Counted from the first letter of the stretch, positions 11,123-23,255 are shown. The stretch is DNA of 64,000 bases from Asparagopsis taxiformis (GCA_030407315.1 JALQPE010001779.1:22070-86069), one strand, 5' to 3'. The notes: generated by a model not told the origin, from the letters alone. Translations and numbers: made by a program.

Positions 11123-12368
11123 ACTGAAACAGACCCATTCCTCCATGCATTGCTCGAATACAAAGCTGAATATGGTTTCGACTCTACCCTTTCTCAAGTC
11201 AAGATTTCAGATCGTAACGAGCTCGTCGACAAGGATTCCGGAAGGGTTCTCCCGTGGCGAAGTGGTGAGCTTCGCAGTATGGACTCACCTCCATCCCCAG
11301 CAGAGAGAGACCCAGACTACGGCATTGACCACACTCGCCACCGCCACCGCGGCATCCTTCAAGATTGCACTGCGGATCAAATGAAGAAGACCGTAGCAGA
11401 AATGCTGGCAAGATTGGAAAAGCTGGAGTCAGCTGCCAAACATCCTCTACCCCCTCCATTCGATTCCAACAGTTCCATGACCTCCTCTGCTCTGACTGTA
11501 TGTAGCATTCTGTTTCAGAAGCTTGGTGTGTACACAGACAAGCCCCTCTCCCTCCGGATGACGAAATCCGAGCACTGCAGGGGAATGCGACAAACATCGC
11601 AAGAAGAAATCAGAGTACAGGCCGACTGCTCCCTTGCTCAATTCCGCACTATTGCCATTCAATGCAAGGCGAAAGAGAATCGTGACGTTCTCTTCCAGCC
11701 GTCCTTTGAGGACATCACCTTTCCCTCTGGAAATGAGTCGGATCTTTCCATCATTTTCCCCACCTTTCAGGCACTATGTGACTCCATAGGTACCTCGCAA
11801 CACGGGTTCCCAGAAAATATTGGTGAAGAGCAGGGCGGAACGCGATGGAGGCAGCTCATCGATTGTCCGAATTTTAGGAAATCTAGTCGACGTTGATTGC
11901 TCTCATGATGCTCCTTCTTCCGCATTTCTCGTCGGCTCATCTGCTTACGTCCTGTCCAGCCCAGACCAACGTATGACAGTTCTTTGCAGAGACTCCTACG
12001 AGTTTGACCACGTCAACAATACATTTTTACATCCCCTATGTCTTAGCCAACTATCACAGTCTAGCATCGTGGACTCTTTCCACCTACGTGATAAGGCTAC
12101 TGTTACCTATGGAGCAACGTTTTCGTTACTGTGGAGACGTATTCAGCGCCGAGCTTGTTACAGCACTTTCCAGCCTCTATCAACCGCAGAGACGTTTGGT
12201 ACACTAGATCTACGCTTACCTTGCTGTATTTTCAGTGGTACTACTACATGACAGGAGCTTGAAGACATTGGCTATGAGGCTATCTCTCGTCTTGGCTTCA
12301 ATGTGGATTCAGACAATACCCACCCTCGCTCTCCTCCACCTGCCAACTGCAGTCCTGAGCAAAAATAA
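11123..12368 (+). pseudogene. 3' part of the interrupted gene, with further frame breaks
   Basis: In frame with the 466-582 fragment, codons run from 11123 to a stop at 11896 and include a short helix rich in Leu/Glu (AEMLARLEKLESA, around 11,394). From 11,790 the protein-like signal moves to another frame (RILGNLVDVDCS and on, 11,850-12,050), then to a third (YIPYVLANYHSLASW, ~12,030-12,207), and a natural-looking end QELEDIGYEAISRLGF runs from 12252 to TAA at 12366. AATAAA at 12367-12372 follows. The shifts may be mutations after inactivation or small introns; I cannot decide. Function unknown. It converges on the 506-residue gene at 12644-14164. Confidence 0.5.
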
Positions 12369-12643
12369 TAAAGTACATCTATCCGTAGTTATCCTGTTCC
12401 TGGGTATTTCATTCTAGAGCTCCTGTGGCCATCAATTTCTAGTAAAGACGGATACCCTCGCCCCTTCCTACTTCGACTATTCCACTACCTGTCTCTGCGC
12501 TATTCCTTCGACTTGACACTATCGTCTGACTGGTTTCCTGATGTCTCGTATCTATCTACTTCCATCTATTACAAAATTCAACTCAACAGAAATTTTATTT
12601 CTTCATTCTTCGTCTACTATACCGAAACCGGTTTCATCCGATA

Positions 12644-14164
12644 CTACTCCCCTTCATTCTCGATTTCATCATCGACAAATACCTTCACATATTCTTCATC
12701 TCCTCCGTCCTCTTCCATAGACCTGAAGCTCTCCTCCAGCACTGAGTCCCCTCCATCGTCTACATTCAGTTCTTCATATCTATCACGCGATATAGTCAAA
12801 ACCTCCTCATTCATAAAACGACTACTCACCCGCTCCCCGGGAAGAAGCAGTTTCACTGCTTCATTGATTTCCCGGATTTGCGCTCCTCCCACCTCTGCTC
12901 CACTTTGAAATTTCAAAATCGTTCGGAACCCGTATGCAAGTATGTAGATGAATTGCAAGGAGTATTCTGAACGTCGCAGGAACATGTTCTTATCAGAACA
13001 TTGCGTGTAGGCGACTGCAAAGTTCAGTGCAACCTCTACTAAATTGATCCTCCTAGTCACAAACCTCTTGTCCGGTTCTCCAATTATTTGAACTTCGTAC
13101 TCGACTTTGAATACCATTTCTTTTCGCACAGCAATGAAGTCGCGAAGAATCTTCATATTCTTGTCATCCATTGCTGCGCGCTCCGCTGCATTCATTTTCC
13201 TCTGCGCCGAGTACAGACTTGGAACTGACTCAATGTCCAGCCCACCGTCGTGCAAATGATGCTCCATGCGGACTGAACCTTGAAACCCACTGTATAGAAC
13301 GAATCCAAGATCTCGGATGAACCGGTTTCGCACATGATCTCTGGACTTGTTCATAAACCCGGTCACTGCCGTGAGTGCCGATTTCGTCACAGTGATGCCT
13401 ACCTCCTTTCTGTGCAACGGCCCATTGTCACCCACCTTTCTTCGCTTCTGCTTTCGAGCGGCCCCATCACTTGCCTCGGACGTCCCATGCATTCCATCCA
13501 TGCGAGCAGAGTCCGTTCCGCGAATTGTCTCCTCAATGGTCCCGGTAGTCACATACCCCCGCGCCCTCCACCGTTCGATACCTTCCGACGTTCCATTGGA
13601 GCTGGAACGGTCTCCTCCCTCTCTGAAAGAATTGTTTTGACACGTATTCTTGATTAAAGAGGTCACAACTTGGCAGCGCAATTCAATGTGGTTCCGGCCG
13701 GCAAGCGTCCTATTGAACACATCCTTTCGCTCATTGCTCTGCCTGGCGAACATCAGCGTATTGATTAGCTGGCATCCGTTGAAATCCCTCTTATCCACCA
13801 TTGCCTTCGTGTACGTTGGAACAACAGCACACAGCACAGCACACACCATTTCGAACGTGAACGATTTCTCCGCATCCTGCGCAATGCGGAGACGTTCCCT
13901 GTCCTTCTCAGAGGCGATCTTCTTCGGATGTCCTTGTCCCTGGCTCAGAAGCCCATCGACGATGCCCTTGACCTCCTGCATATCGGTGTTTAGCATGGAG
14001 ACAGTCTTGGCGACATTTCCGAGAGTCTCGCGTAATTGAATGGTGCTCTTCTCGACGGCATCCATTTTATCACTCAGGGCTTTCAGCTCTGCAGTGATGT
14101 TCGAAAAGCCCTCACGCGTTATTTCGGAAAATGCAGCGATGCTCACGGAGGTTTCGGGATTCAT
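12644..14164 (-). CDS. coiled-coil protein of unknown function
   Basis: 506 residues from ATG at 14164, uninterrupted. Residues ~10-75 form a heptad-rich coiled coil (FSNITAELKALSDKMDAVEK and following). A basic cluster RKQKRRKVG near residue ~233 could be a nuclear signal. A C-terminal half with mixed alpha/beta character follows, and the tail from ~465 is strongly acidic (EEDGGDEE). I do not recognise the family. It is convergent with the interrupted gene ending at 12368, with ~275 bp between. The pair may be two genes of one older element, but nothing here proves that. Confidence 0.7.
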   Translation of the reverse strand: MNPETSVSIAAFSEITREGFSNITAELKALSDKMDAVEKSTIQLRETLGNVAKTVSMLNTDMQEVKGIVDGLLSQGQGHPKKIASEKDRERLRIAQDAEKSFTFEMVCAVLCAVVPTYTKAMVDKRDFNGCQLINTLMFARQSNERKDVFNRTLAGRNHIELRCQVVTSLIKNTCQNNSFREGGDRSSSNGTSEGIERWRARGYVTTGTIEETIRGTDSARMDGMHGTSEASDGAARKQKRRKVGDNGPLHRKEVGITVTKSALTAVTGFMNKSRDHVRNRFIRDLGFVLYSGFQGSVRMEHHLHDGGLDIESVPSLYSAQRKMNAAERAAMDDKNMKILRDFIAVRKEMVFKVEYEVQIIGEPDKRFVTRRINLVEVALNFAVAYTQCSDKNMFLRRSEYSLQFIYILAYGFRTILKFQSGAEVGGAQIREINEAVKLLLPGERVSSRFMNEEVLTISRDRYEELNVDDGGDSVLEESFRSMEEDGGDEEYVKVFVDDEIENEGE

Positions 14165-14700
14165 GTTGAACTTGCAATTGGAGTTTGCTAAAAGGAGAGG
14201 TGCTTTGAAGGAAGGGTGTCACGCTTAGTACAGCAGTGTTGTAGCAAATATCATTCCAGTGGATGCATCCATCCTGTTCTACTCTACATAATAATAATGC
14301 TTCTCGGTGCTCCGTAACGGTTATTTTTCATAATTTAGTGGTGGATGGTGCGTATTCTTTCCTTTGCTACCACCCACGTCCTGTGAATACCACACCTCGC
14401 TACCAGACTGACGTCTCCTACTCGACACTTTCAATACAAAGATAGATAGGTATAATTTGAAATGCTAAACTCAACATAATATAGTCTACTCTGTACTTTC
14501 TCTCCTTACGGTGAGACAAACGAGATATGTTCAATCTTCCCTATCTTTCTTTCTACAACGTCCTATTCAGCATCTAGCTTCCCCGCACCCAACTATCTGT
14601 AAAGCACTATCACAATTACTATAGTCGTATTCCACACACCATTCCAATATTTACCTTCACACTAACACTATGCTCCATATTTCCTCTAAGTCCACTCCAC
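14165..14700. other. AT-rich gap, no gene seen
   Basis: Upstream of the coiled-coil gene, so likely its promoter region. No ORF above noise, no repeat that recurs elsewhere in the window. It leads into the palindrome cluster. Confidence 0.3.
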
Positions 14701-15047
14701 CAGACAGTGCTGTCAACCAATGCACGGTACTACCCGCAGACAATACAATTTGCTATCTACACTACTGTCTACAGATTTCCCCAGACAGTGCAGTAATACA
14801 ATACAATGTACTGCCTCAGACAGTAAAATGTACTGTCTGCACATACTGTCTGGCGGCAACACTTCCAGACAATAAAATTTACTGTTCTGGACAGTAACTT
14901 TTACTGTTTTTGGTACTGTCCAGATTTCGTGCCAGTTTACTGCTGCAGCAGTATTCTGAAATTTCCAGACAGTAAATTTTACTGTCTCCGCGCACTGTCT
15001 TGGCCAGACAGTAATTTTTACTGTCTCAGACAGTAAATTTACTGTCT
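14701..15047. repeat. cluster of GACAGTAAA / TTTACTGTC palindromes
   Basis: About ten degenerate copies of the half-site (C)AGACAGTAAA and its complement occur in 350 bp. Cleanest dyads: AGACAGTAAATTTACTGTCT at 15028-15047 (perfect, 20 bp), a near-perfect copy at 15006-15026, another at 14967-14987, and looser ones near 14,815-14,845 and 14,864-14,930. CCAGACAGT/ACTGTCTGG half-sites also stand alone. A run of T follows the last dyad. Roles as a protein-binding array or a source of hairpin RNA are inference. Confidence 0.75.
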
Positions 15048-15127
15048 TTTTTCATTCCCAACACCGTAGTGAAGGAGAGGACGGCCGCCATGGGTCTGAT
15101 ACGATATGCAGTCCTCCACGAGTCGCC

Positions 15128-16938
15128 CTAGGGTAACGTAATCCCACCCCTGGCCATCCAACCTCCCATAAGGGGTTGCGCGGCAGTGTATTCGAGGACC
15201 CTAAGGGGGATGCCCAACTCGAGGCGTACTCCGAACAGGTACGACGATAAGTCGATCGAATGCGAAACCGGGTCCATTGGAACCCACTTGCTCAACCGAC
15301 GCGTCGGTTCGTAAGGAGAATTGGGTAGCGGCACGATGTCCACCGTCTCCCACGGGAATGTTTCGTGCAAACGATAGAAATGCTCGAGCAACTCGGGCGT
15401 GACATCGAAGCACTCGAAATTGCGGATGAGTCCGCTAGGCCAGATGGGTGCCTCGACGCCCAAAGAGCGTATCTTCTTGAACATCTCCTCAGGGACTTGG
15501 TGCATGCGGTTTTGCGCCACAATATTCTCCAACCACGTCGCGGCGTAGTAGCACACCCACTCCGTATGGGCCATCTTGTCCAAAACCCTCGCGAGGGTAC
15601 CCCCGTCCGAGCTCACCAGGTGTGACGCTGCATAGCGGTACACGAGCGGCATCGGGAACAAGACCTCCCATTCGGGGATTTCCATCCAACGGGGTATGCG
15701 AGCATAGTAACGTCGACGCAACCTGGTCGGGATGCGCACGTATTCGACGTCCTTGAACGTTATGACGTAACCCCGCGGACCCGGCCGGAGATGCAGCGGC
15801 TGGTTACTTGTTTGAGGAAACGTGCGCCGACGTTCGTCGCGATACTCCCCACCCCACCGCTGGCGAATCCAGCGCACTGGGAACATCGGAGCCTGGTCCG
15901 CCAGTAGACGAATATCCACCTCAGCGAAATCGTCAACCAACGCCCCAAGTTGGTCTAATTTGATCCAACGGGCGATCATTCGAACCATGGGTTCGTCTTC
16001 TGGTTCACTGAGGTGGTACACGTCGCTCGGGAAGTTTGCCGGGATAGTGATACAACATCGGCCATGCTCCATGCGCTTGCGCATTACTTGATCCGCCACG
16101 GCGGCCCCGTGAGTTCCTTTGATGCATTCGAACCGTTCCAGGACGGGGCGGCGCAACGGCAAGCGTCCGTATGACTCGTAGCTGCGGTAACCGGGTGCGC
16201 GCGAGAGCTCGTGCCCGAAGGCGTCCTGATGGTGGATGAAGGGTTGCGTGTGAAGCGTCCGCATCCACTCCACCACCCTCTTCTCATGCCCAGGGGCAAC
16301 TCCAGCCGACGGAGCTACCGGAGGTTTCGTCAACCATAAAGGCCGCGGCGCCCGCGGGGACGGTGACCCGTAATAAGGATCTCGTCGCGTCCCTTGAGAC
16401 TCCGGGGTTCCCCCGGTTAATTGAGAGTGTCCGGGGATGTCTGCCGTCTTGCCCGAGGGCAAAGTGTTGACCAGGTTCAACACCTCACCCAGCTTGGCGG
16501 CCATGGCCGGTGACTCAGCTTCGCCAACGAGGCGAGCCAACGCAGAGTACACTTGTCCCCCAGCGGGGGCCGGGACGGATCCCGCAGATGACTCCCCAGG
16601 GAGACGGCCACGATTACCGTCACTTGTGATTCTCGGCGGAGCCGGTACCGAAGGGGAGACGCCCCGTCCCTGTCGACCGGGAGTTTGGTCCCCCCTGGCT
16701 GCAGTGGAGCCAAAACGCGGAGGGCGGTTGCCGCCACCTGTGGTGGTGAAATACGAAACACCCGAGGGGATTACAGAATCGCGCGCAGGCCGCGGCCGTG
16801 GGTGGTTATAGTAATAACTTGGCATCACTTCAGTCCCCGCATAAGGGTCAGAAAGGCCTTGCGTGGCTGCTGCGGCAGGAGCATAGAGGTCAAGATAAGA
16901 GCCCGGCAACGGTTGATGGGCTGCCGCGCGCGCTGCGT
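15128..16938 (-). CDS. 5'-truncated ORF, gag-like character
   Basis: Open for ~603 codons, from the E1 border at 16938 down to TAG at 15128. The apparent N-terminal residues encoded beyond 16938 belong to E1 and start with TTG, so the true start is lost or is the first internal ATG at 16835 (MPSYYYNHP). Residues ~1-190 are Pro/Gly/Arg-rich and disordered; the rest is a mixed helical domain with many Trp and Arg. Layout (disordered Pro-rich half, helical half, DPYA motifs) recalls the gag-like ORFs at 41,238 and 43,522, but I cannot claim homology. Upstream coding would lie at 28,374-28,586, beyond E1; in the direct join the frame meets a TGA, so the gene is broken or starts internally. Confidence 0.45.
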
Positions 16939-16984
16939 CTGTGTTCTCGGAAATGGACGCGGACGTCCACAACCTCTAGTACAC
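16939..16984. repeat. E1 left terminal inverted repeat
   Basis: Pairs with 28328-28373. Contains the motif GGACGTCCA and CTCTAGTAC. The next ~150 bp repeat CTAGTA and GGACGTCC or GGATGTCC motifs several times, like the subterminal arrays bound by transposases in other DNA elements. Confidence 0.8.
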
Positions 16985-17698
16985 CTAGTATTACTAGGCG
17001 GACGTCCATGTTCTCCAGTATTTTTGGATGTCCGCCTAGAACCGGACGTCCATGCGGTCTAGTACGTCTAGTATTACTAGGGCGACATTCATTGTTTCTA
17101 GTACCACGGATGTCCCCCTCGGGATGGACTTCCGCCATGTCTATGTCCACCTAGGACGGGCGCCGGTTCAGAAATTCAAAAATTTCGAGCCCAGAAATTT
17201 CTGCCGCCGTGCTCGACATGGATGTCCGCATCCATCACGGCGACCACTCTATTTTTCCTTGTCGGTCGACTCCAATTTTGTCTTTAATTTTTTCATCCTC
17301 TCGCTCACACCCCCTTCCAGTTGGTGCTCACCTCCTCCGTACTGTACCTCAAACACCCCCAATACCACTCTAGAACGCATTTTTAGCTACCTATCCCCGC
17401 TTCCACGGTGCACACCTCCATTCCATACCTACTTTTCTGCTCTACCGTACAGATTTCGTATAACCAGTCCTCATACTACCTCAGAATAGGGCAAAAACAC
17501 CCCCTATCCCCTCGACCATGCTCTCCCCCATCACCTTTGCAACGTATTGTTCTTCAATACCCTCTCTCCTCTACCTTCAACCCCTCTCCTTCGCCCTCTC
17601 CACAAACTTCCCCTGCAGCTTACTCTTCGACCTGCTCCACCCCTCCCTCCCTCACCTGCTCCATGCCCCCACGCCATCCGCATCTTCGATACCGTATA

Positions 17699-17729
17699 CA
17701 CCACCACCACCACCACCACCACCACCACC
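17699..17729. repeat. (CAC)n microsatellite in E1
   Basis: About ten CAC units. The same site has about six units in E2 (from ~29,374) and four in E3 (~57,618), so copy number has drifted since the copies split. The 1-kb neighbourhood is C/T-rich on the plus strand, which explains the many low-complexity ORFs there. Confidence 0.8.
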
Positions 17730-18752
17730 GGCCCACGCTCCCGCTCCCCCGCCGTCTCCCCAGAAACCTCCCCGCTCTGAAACACATATCAACCCCCCAC
17801 TTCGCACCCATCCTCCCACTCTCGTCCCTCCCCAAATACAATAACCCCCTTCTTCTCCATCACATCCCCACTCACCAAAGCCAGAACAGACGCCACCCCC
17901 TTCCCGCCTCTTTCTCCTCACTTTCCTAAAAAACCCCTCCTCTCGGCGCCTTCAACCGCACCCTCCTACGGTCCCACCTAAACACCTCCTCCGCCCTCAC
18001 TACCCCAACACCCCGCAGCGTCTCCCAAATCCCCATAATATGATTGTCGGCACTCCTCTCCGAATCACACTCCATTCTAAACCCGCACTCCGTACATTTC
18101 CACCTCCCCCTGTACCATCCCAAGATTGCATCCCTCCAGAGAACACATCCTCATACCACAGAAGAATTTTCTTCCTCTCATACCTCATCCTTGAAACCTC
18201 CATCTGCTCCATGTAAATTTCGATGTAAATATTTTCTCCACTATGCAATCTCAAACATGTATGAGCCTATGCCTTTCCGCTTTGTCACCCCTGAATATTT
18301 GTATTCATGTATTCATAAAATAGAGCCACCCACATCCCCATCCCGTTCTGCAAGCTTTACAAACCACTAGACGCATACTCCACAACTATACAACAAACAC
18401 TACTCGCTATTTCAGACGACGCGGTACACAACTAGCGTAGTCTCAACCTTCCGTGACGCCTTCCCTGATGCGTACAAGTGCGAAACACGTCTAGACTACT
18501 ACTACTACGATATAGTATATCAGAAGTGACTGCTGGAATTTTCGGCACAGGAGATGCCGGGCCACCAAATTGACTTTTCGGAAATTTTAGAATTTCTGGG
18601 CTGGCCAGCAGTGCAATCGAGCTGGACATCCACCGGACGTCCATTTCAGGTTGGTCGTGAGAGAGTGGGGCGGGACAATGATGGAACAAGGACCAAGACC
18701 TGTCCCTGGCGTATTGAGCCTGAAATTGACCCTTCGTAAGACGCCATTTAGC

Positions 18753-18874
18753 CTTACAGTTGGTGCTTACAGACGCCAGTGATGACCCCGCTCGGGGCGG
18801 CGGCCGGTTCCGGCTTACAGTTAGTGCTTACAGACGCCAGTGATGACCCCGCTCGGGGCGGCGGTCGGTGCCTG
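18753..18874. repeat. 61-bp tandem duplication in E1 left arm
   Basis: Two copies starting CTTACAG (18753 and 18814), each with the dyad CCCCGCTCGGGG. The other arm and E2 have one copy, so this is a late change in E1. Confidence 0.8.
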
Positions 18875-18927
18875 GGGCCGTTGTGGCCAAATTAGACACC
18901 GTGATTTGAATTGAAATTTGGGCTATT

Positions 18928-18961
18928 CTCAAAAACATGCACATGTGAACATGTTTTTGAG
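18928..18961. repeat. hairpin module, first of 13 copies
   Basis: CTCAAAAACATG, then CACATGTGAA, then CATGTTTTTGAG: a perfect 12-bp stem whose loop itself holds CACATGTG. It is followed ~10 bp later by the palindrome (G)TGCCGTACGGCA(C). Other copies of the stem: 19428-19461, 20471-20504, 23384-23417, 24438-24471, 24938-24971 (E1); 30512-30545, 31012-31045, 31988-32021, 34902-34935, 35867-35900, 36367-36400 (E2); 58758-58791 (E3). Stem bases are unchanged in all thirteen while the surrounding ~500-1000-bp units vary. Confidence 0.9.
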
Positions 18962-20631
18962 ATGGGGGTCTGCCGTACGGCACAATCGACCCGCCCAAAT
19001 CGATATAATTTCACAATTTTTTTCTGCCCGAAATTTTAGAATTTCTGGGCTCGCCAGCAATGCAATTGAGCCGGACATCCACCAGACGTCCATTCTGGGT
19101 TGTTCGTATGCTGCTCACATCTACGCATTACAGCAACCACGCAGGCGGGCCCACTGCTCATACGAAGTGCACGTAGCATGTGCAGCATGATGGATGAGTA
19201 GTGTTTGTCGTGAGAAAGTGGGGTGGGAGCATGTCGAAACAAGGACCAAAACTTCGCCCTGGCGTATTGAGGCTGAGCTTGGAATCGATCCTTCGTGAGA
19301 TGTGGCTTTGCTTACAGTTGGTGCTTACAGAAGCCAGCGATGGCCCCGCTCGGGGCGTCGGATGGCTTCTTCTGGGGCCGTTGTGGTCAGATTAGACACC
19401 TTGATTTGAATTGAATTTTGAGCCATTCTCAAAAACATGCACATGTGAACATGTTTTTGAGATGGGGGTGTGCCGTACGGCACTTTCGACCGCCCAAATC
19501 GATATAATTTTGCAATTTTTTTTCTGACTGAAATTTTAGAATTTCTGGGCTCGCCAGCAATGCAATTGAGATGGACATTCACCGGACGTCCATTTCAGGT
19601 TGGTCGAGTATTGCACATGGATACAGTTTTGCAGCTATTTCTCAGCCCAACATTTTAGAATTTCAGGGCTGACCAGCAATGTAACCGAGCCGGACTTCCA
19701 CTGGACGTCCATTTCAAGTTAGGCTAGTGCTGCACATTTGCTCGCATCGCAGCAACTAAGCAAGTGTTGAGAGCACCGAGATGCCATGCAGACAAGAGGG
19801 AACCGGCTGCAAACGGCTTCCCTGGTCGGCAGCTGGATGTCTGGATGTGAATGGCTGCAAGCATGGAAATCTTGCTACCGCACGGCGCATACACACTGCA
19901 GCAGCACATCACTGACGCATGCGAAAGTTGGGTGCTGCAGTGCGTGGTTGTTTGTGTGTTTGTGTCTTTGTGTGTGTATGACGAACCTTGTGGTATCCCT
20001 AGGCGTGCACTGGTACAAAAAGTTTGGACTGCCCCATCGGTCGTACTTTGGCGCATTTACATGCATCGGAGAACGACCAAGGAGGTAGAGCAGCAATCGC
20101 TGTTGGCTGAGCGTCCAAACTGGAGGGCTTGGGGCAATGTTTCTATAGCAGTCATTTATAGGACGCCCACCGTTGATGACTGAGATCCACGGTGGGTTTA
20201 GTATTCATGGTGTTGTCCTGCATTGGCGGACGTCGAAGACGAGTACTTCCAGTGAGCGTCCAAGGTGAACAGCTCAGCAGAGGATTATGATGTGTATGTG
20301 AAGGCATGGGTGAGGCCAGCAGGAACGTTTCTGCAAGATGGGCGTGAGTGGGTAAGTGAGCGGGGAGGGGCCGCTCGGGGCGCTTGGTAGCTTCTGGGGC
20401 CGTTGTGGCCAAATTAGAATCAAGCCTATGTCCGGCGGACGTCCTTAATTGCTTTAATTTTTGGGCTATTCTCAAAAACATGCACATGTGAACATGTTTT
20501 TGAGATGGGGGTGTGCCGTACGGCACTTTCGACCGCCCAAATCGATGTATTTTTGCATTTTTTTCTGACTGAAATTTTAGAATTTCTGGGCTCGCCAGCA
20601 ATGCAATTGCGCTGGTCATTCACCGGACGTC

Positions 20632-23255
20632 CATTTCCATTTCAGATCTACTGGTTGCACTAGGCCTGAAAGTGTTTCTGGATAGGGCCGAATAACGACC
20701 TGGGCAGCACGCACTGCGTAAGATGATCTGTGTTATGCAGACTGCAAGGATTTCTATGGTGATTCTGGCTGGGGAATGTGGTAAGCTTGATTGTTGCGTG
20801 GCTTTGTATCTCCTTGCCTGCCATTTTGCTTGGATATTTACACGAGCGATCAAACCGAAGACGCCGACTCGGCACAACTACCAACTCTCCTAGCTTCGAG
20901 TCAGCGCCATCTAATTGCAACTTGTGACACTCAAGACGAATACGTTGTGCTGATCTCTGCAATGAAAATTGAGTTAGTGCTGCAGTTCTTTTGGTCGATG
21001 CCAATATGCAGGGATACTGTTTACACCTTTTGGGAGTCAAGAAGTTCTCGGATTGCAAATCAAATCAGATCATGGTAGAATATCTGACTTTTCTCTCTTC
21101 CCTTCACCACATCTGCATCCGGAGCTGAGCCAAGCTGAGCTGGAGGGAACCCGGCCGCTGACCCCTGTCATTCTCATAAAAATCTTTAATGCAATACTAT
21201 TCGTGTATGGTAATGTAAGTGCTAATGAAAATGTATACAAGTCTAGAATAAACGTTGCAGTGGTTCTTTGTAGCTATCGATACTTGCTAAAAATCTGTAG
21301 CTTTTGCTTCTCGCATGGACGAGTTGCAGTCTTTGTGTTTGTTTCATTTCTGCCACAAACGAGAGGCAATCAGGGTCTGTGTTCAAATAGAGAATGATTT
21401 AATATATGCGCCCATTGCTGTCGTAGATACTTTTAACAATGGCCAGTACGTTTCTCTCGGCCGCCGCCGGGTACGGTCGGACTGAAAGATCGGGGAGATG
21501 TGTGGAGAGTAGTGTTTGGATAGAGACGAACGTTGCGATGGATGGAATGGTGATGATTTCATGCTGAAGCGATGGGAGATGGATGGATATGGTTGAATGA
21601 AATCTAGTATTCCGAAGGAGGCCTTTTCTCGAGGAAGAGGCATTATATTCTCACAAAGCATGTAGATACTGGTTTCCAGTTTGGTATGCTATTGTAGCTC
21701 AATTCACATCTTATCTACACGTACGTATGGAGAGAGATCCAAGTGTGCGTGGCACAGGTCCAACGGTGAAACAACGCAGTATGAAACTACCACAGATAAG
21801 GCGGCGTACAAAATCCTCGACTCAAGGCAGCTCTCAGGCTTTCGTGAGCACCGACTTCGTTCCACCAAGATGTTGCGGAAATATGTGCTGGTCTAACTTG
21901 ATACGACCATTGGACAGTTTTGCTCTCTAAGCAATGAGCGAAAAATCAATGATTGCGCGTGTCGTCGGTACGCTCTTGTAATGTTGGTTCAACCAATAAC
22001 ATCTAACGTTGAGTTATCCACCCTCCGCCGTGTCGCGTCGTAAATTTGCACAGAAAATTTGTTTCAAATCTTTGCTCCAATTATCAGCTCAAATACGGCA
22101 TTGATCTCCAGCTTCATCTGGACAGAAACACCGATCGCTCGATGTCTGTCTCAAATAAACCGCAGTCAAACGCCATGCGGAAAGTTTCATCGCTTCCCGT
22201 TGCGACTGAATCTGCAAACGCCACACAAAAATTTGCCCTTTCCGCGTCCGGAACGAACGCCGACTACATGTCGTCAGGTTCCTGATCGACTGGATCGATG
22301 GAGCTTGCTCTGCAGGAGAGCAGGACAGGCGGTTTGTTATGCCTGGACAATTTCCATACCGATCTCCCTTCTTGAGTGCAAAATTACGAGTCTAGAAATT
22401 GACCTGCATCGGCTGCTGTATCACATCTGTGCTAAGGATTGATGATACCCGTACCGCTGAGAAATTGCAGCTCTGGTAACGTGGGGATGATGTGCTGAAC
22501 ACGCAGAACGCTGATCCATAACGGGACTGCTTCATAGGCATAGTACGGAATGTATTGAGACAGCCCAAGCGAATTCAGGAGGGAGCACCAGGGCAGTGCG
22601 CGGTGACTCAGCAGATACCAGTGGTGAGTGGTCTAAATGGGGCTACACACGAGTTTGTCAATGAACAGTCTAGTTTAGTTTGGAAATGTTTCGGATGGAT
22701 GGTATGTTGTAAATGTCGACAGATTTGAGGAAGCGATAGAAGCAATCAGCACCGTGTAGTTGCATCAAGGCTTTAGTGGCCATTGCTAGAGAACTTTCTC
22801 CAATGCCCTTATTGCAGGATGGGCAGAAAACCCGGCCGGCTTCGAGATTGAAGAATTCATTGCGCAGATTGAATGAATGCAATTGACGTAGAATGCAGAA
22901 GTATACAATGGTATCGTTTTGCAGGGTGACGTAGGGGAAACATGTTGGGCTTGTTGGAAATGCTGAGAGCGATGATGAGATCCAGTCGTTTCCGTCGTAG
23001 ATGGCAGTGCTTATTTTCTGCACGGCTAGCTTGTCTGCTGGGCGACTGGGCGGTATTGGCGTACGATGAAGCGGGACTGGTGGTGTTTAAATGACATTTT
23101 TTGTTTGAAGATGGATGTATGTGTGCGACTAGAATGTAGTAAGAGCATGAAAATGTTTATGTTTGATGGGCGTCGCATGTTGGGGGACTTTATGTCGTGT
23201 GGGGCAATAATGTCTCAGGTATTTGAAGCAGACAGCAATCGCTTGAGCGCATATA
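20632..23255. other. E1 core between inverted arms
   Basis: 2,624 bp, the same length as the E2 core (32150-34773) and nearly identical. No clear gene. The best minus-strand frame, 22670-23023 (117 codons from a GTG, open further upstream to a TAA, no ATG), has a CPSC motif and ends at a stop; it could be a terminal exon. Conservation with E2 is no evidence for coding because the whole core is conserved. Confidence 0.5.
22670..23023 (-). CDS. possible terminal exon, unknown product
   Basis: Open frame of at least 117 codons with natural composition, including VFCPSCNKG near the middle and a hydrophobic, aromatic C-terminus. No ATG start, so if real it is the last exon of a spliced gene whose earlier exons would lie above 23,023. 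The E2 equivalent is 34188-34541 with two residue changes. I do not recognise it; low confidence. Confidence 0.25.
   Translation of the reverse strand: MQKISTAIYDGNDWISSSLSAFPTSPTCFPYVTLQNDTIVYFCILRQLHSFNLRNEFFNLEAGRVFCPSCNKGIGESSLAMATKALMQLHGADCFYRFLKSVDIYNIPSIRNISKLN

Larger units (their letters stand above)
18385..20631. repeat. E1 left inverted arm
   Basis: Reverse complement of 23256-25435 with indels, including a 61-bp tandem duplication at 18753-18874 on this side only. Holds three hairpin modules (18928, 19428, 20471) and several copies of a block GAAATTTTAGAATTTCTGGG ... GGACGTCCATTTCAGG. No convincing gene. Confidence 0.8.

Noticed and set aside
15006..15053. Rho-independent terminator (palindrome plus T run)
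   Set aside because: The stem is AT-rich and part of a cluster of palindromes; the setting is eukaryotic.
17531..17929. Several long Pro/Ser-rich or Gly-rich ORFs on both strands in E1, E2 and E3
   Set aside because: They arise from C/T-rich low-complexity DNA and the CAC run, and lengths change with the repeat number.
17926..18123. Minus-strand frame with CTECGF...C...H, zinc-finger-like
   Set aside because: No second His in the right place, no start, and the E3 copy has a frameshift and a lost Cys.
22046..22442. Overlapping plus-strand ORFs in the E core, conserved in E2
   Set aside because: The entire core is nearly identical between copies, so conservation says nothing; no recognisable domain.
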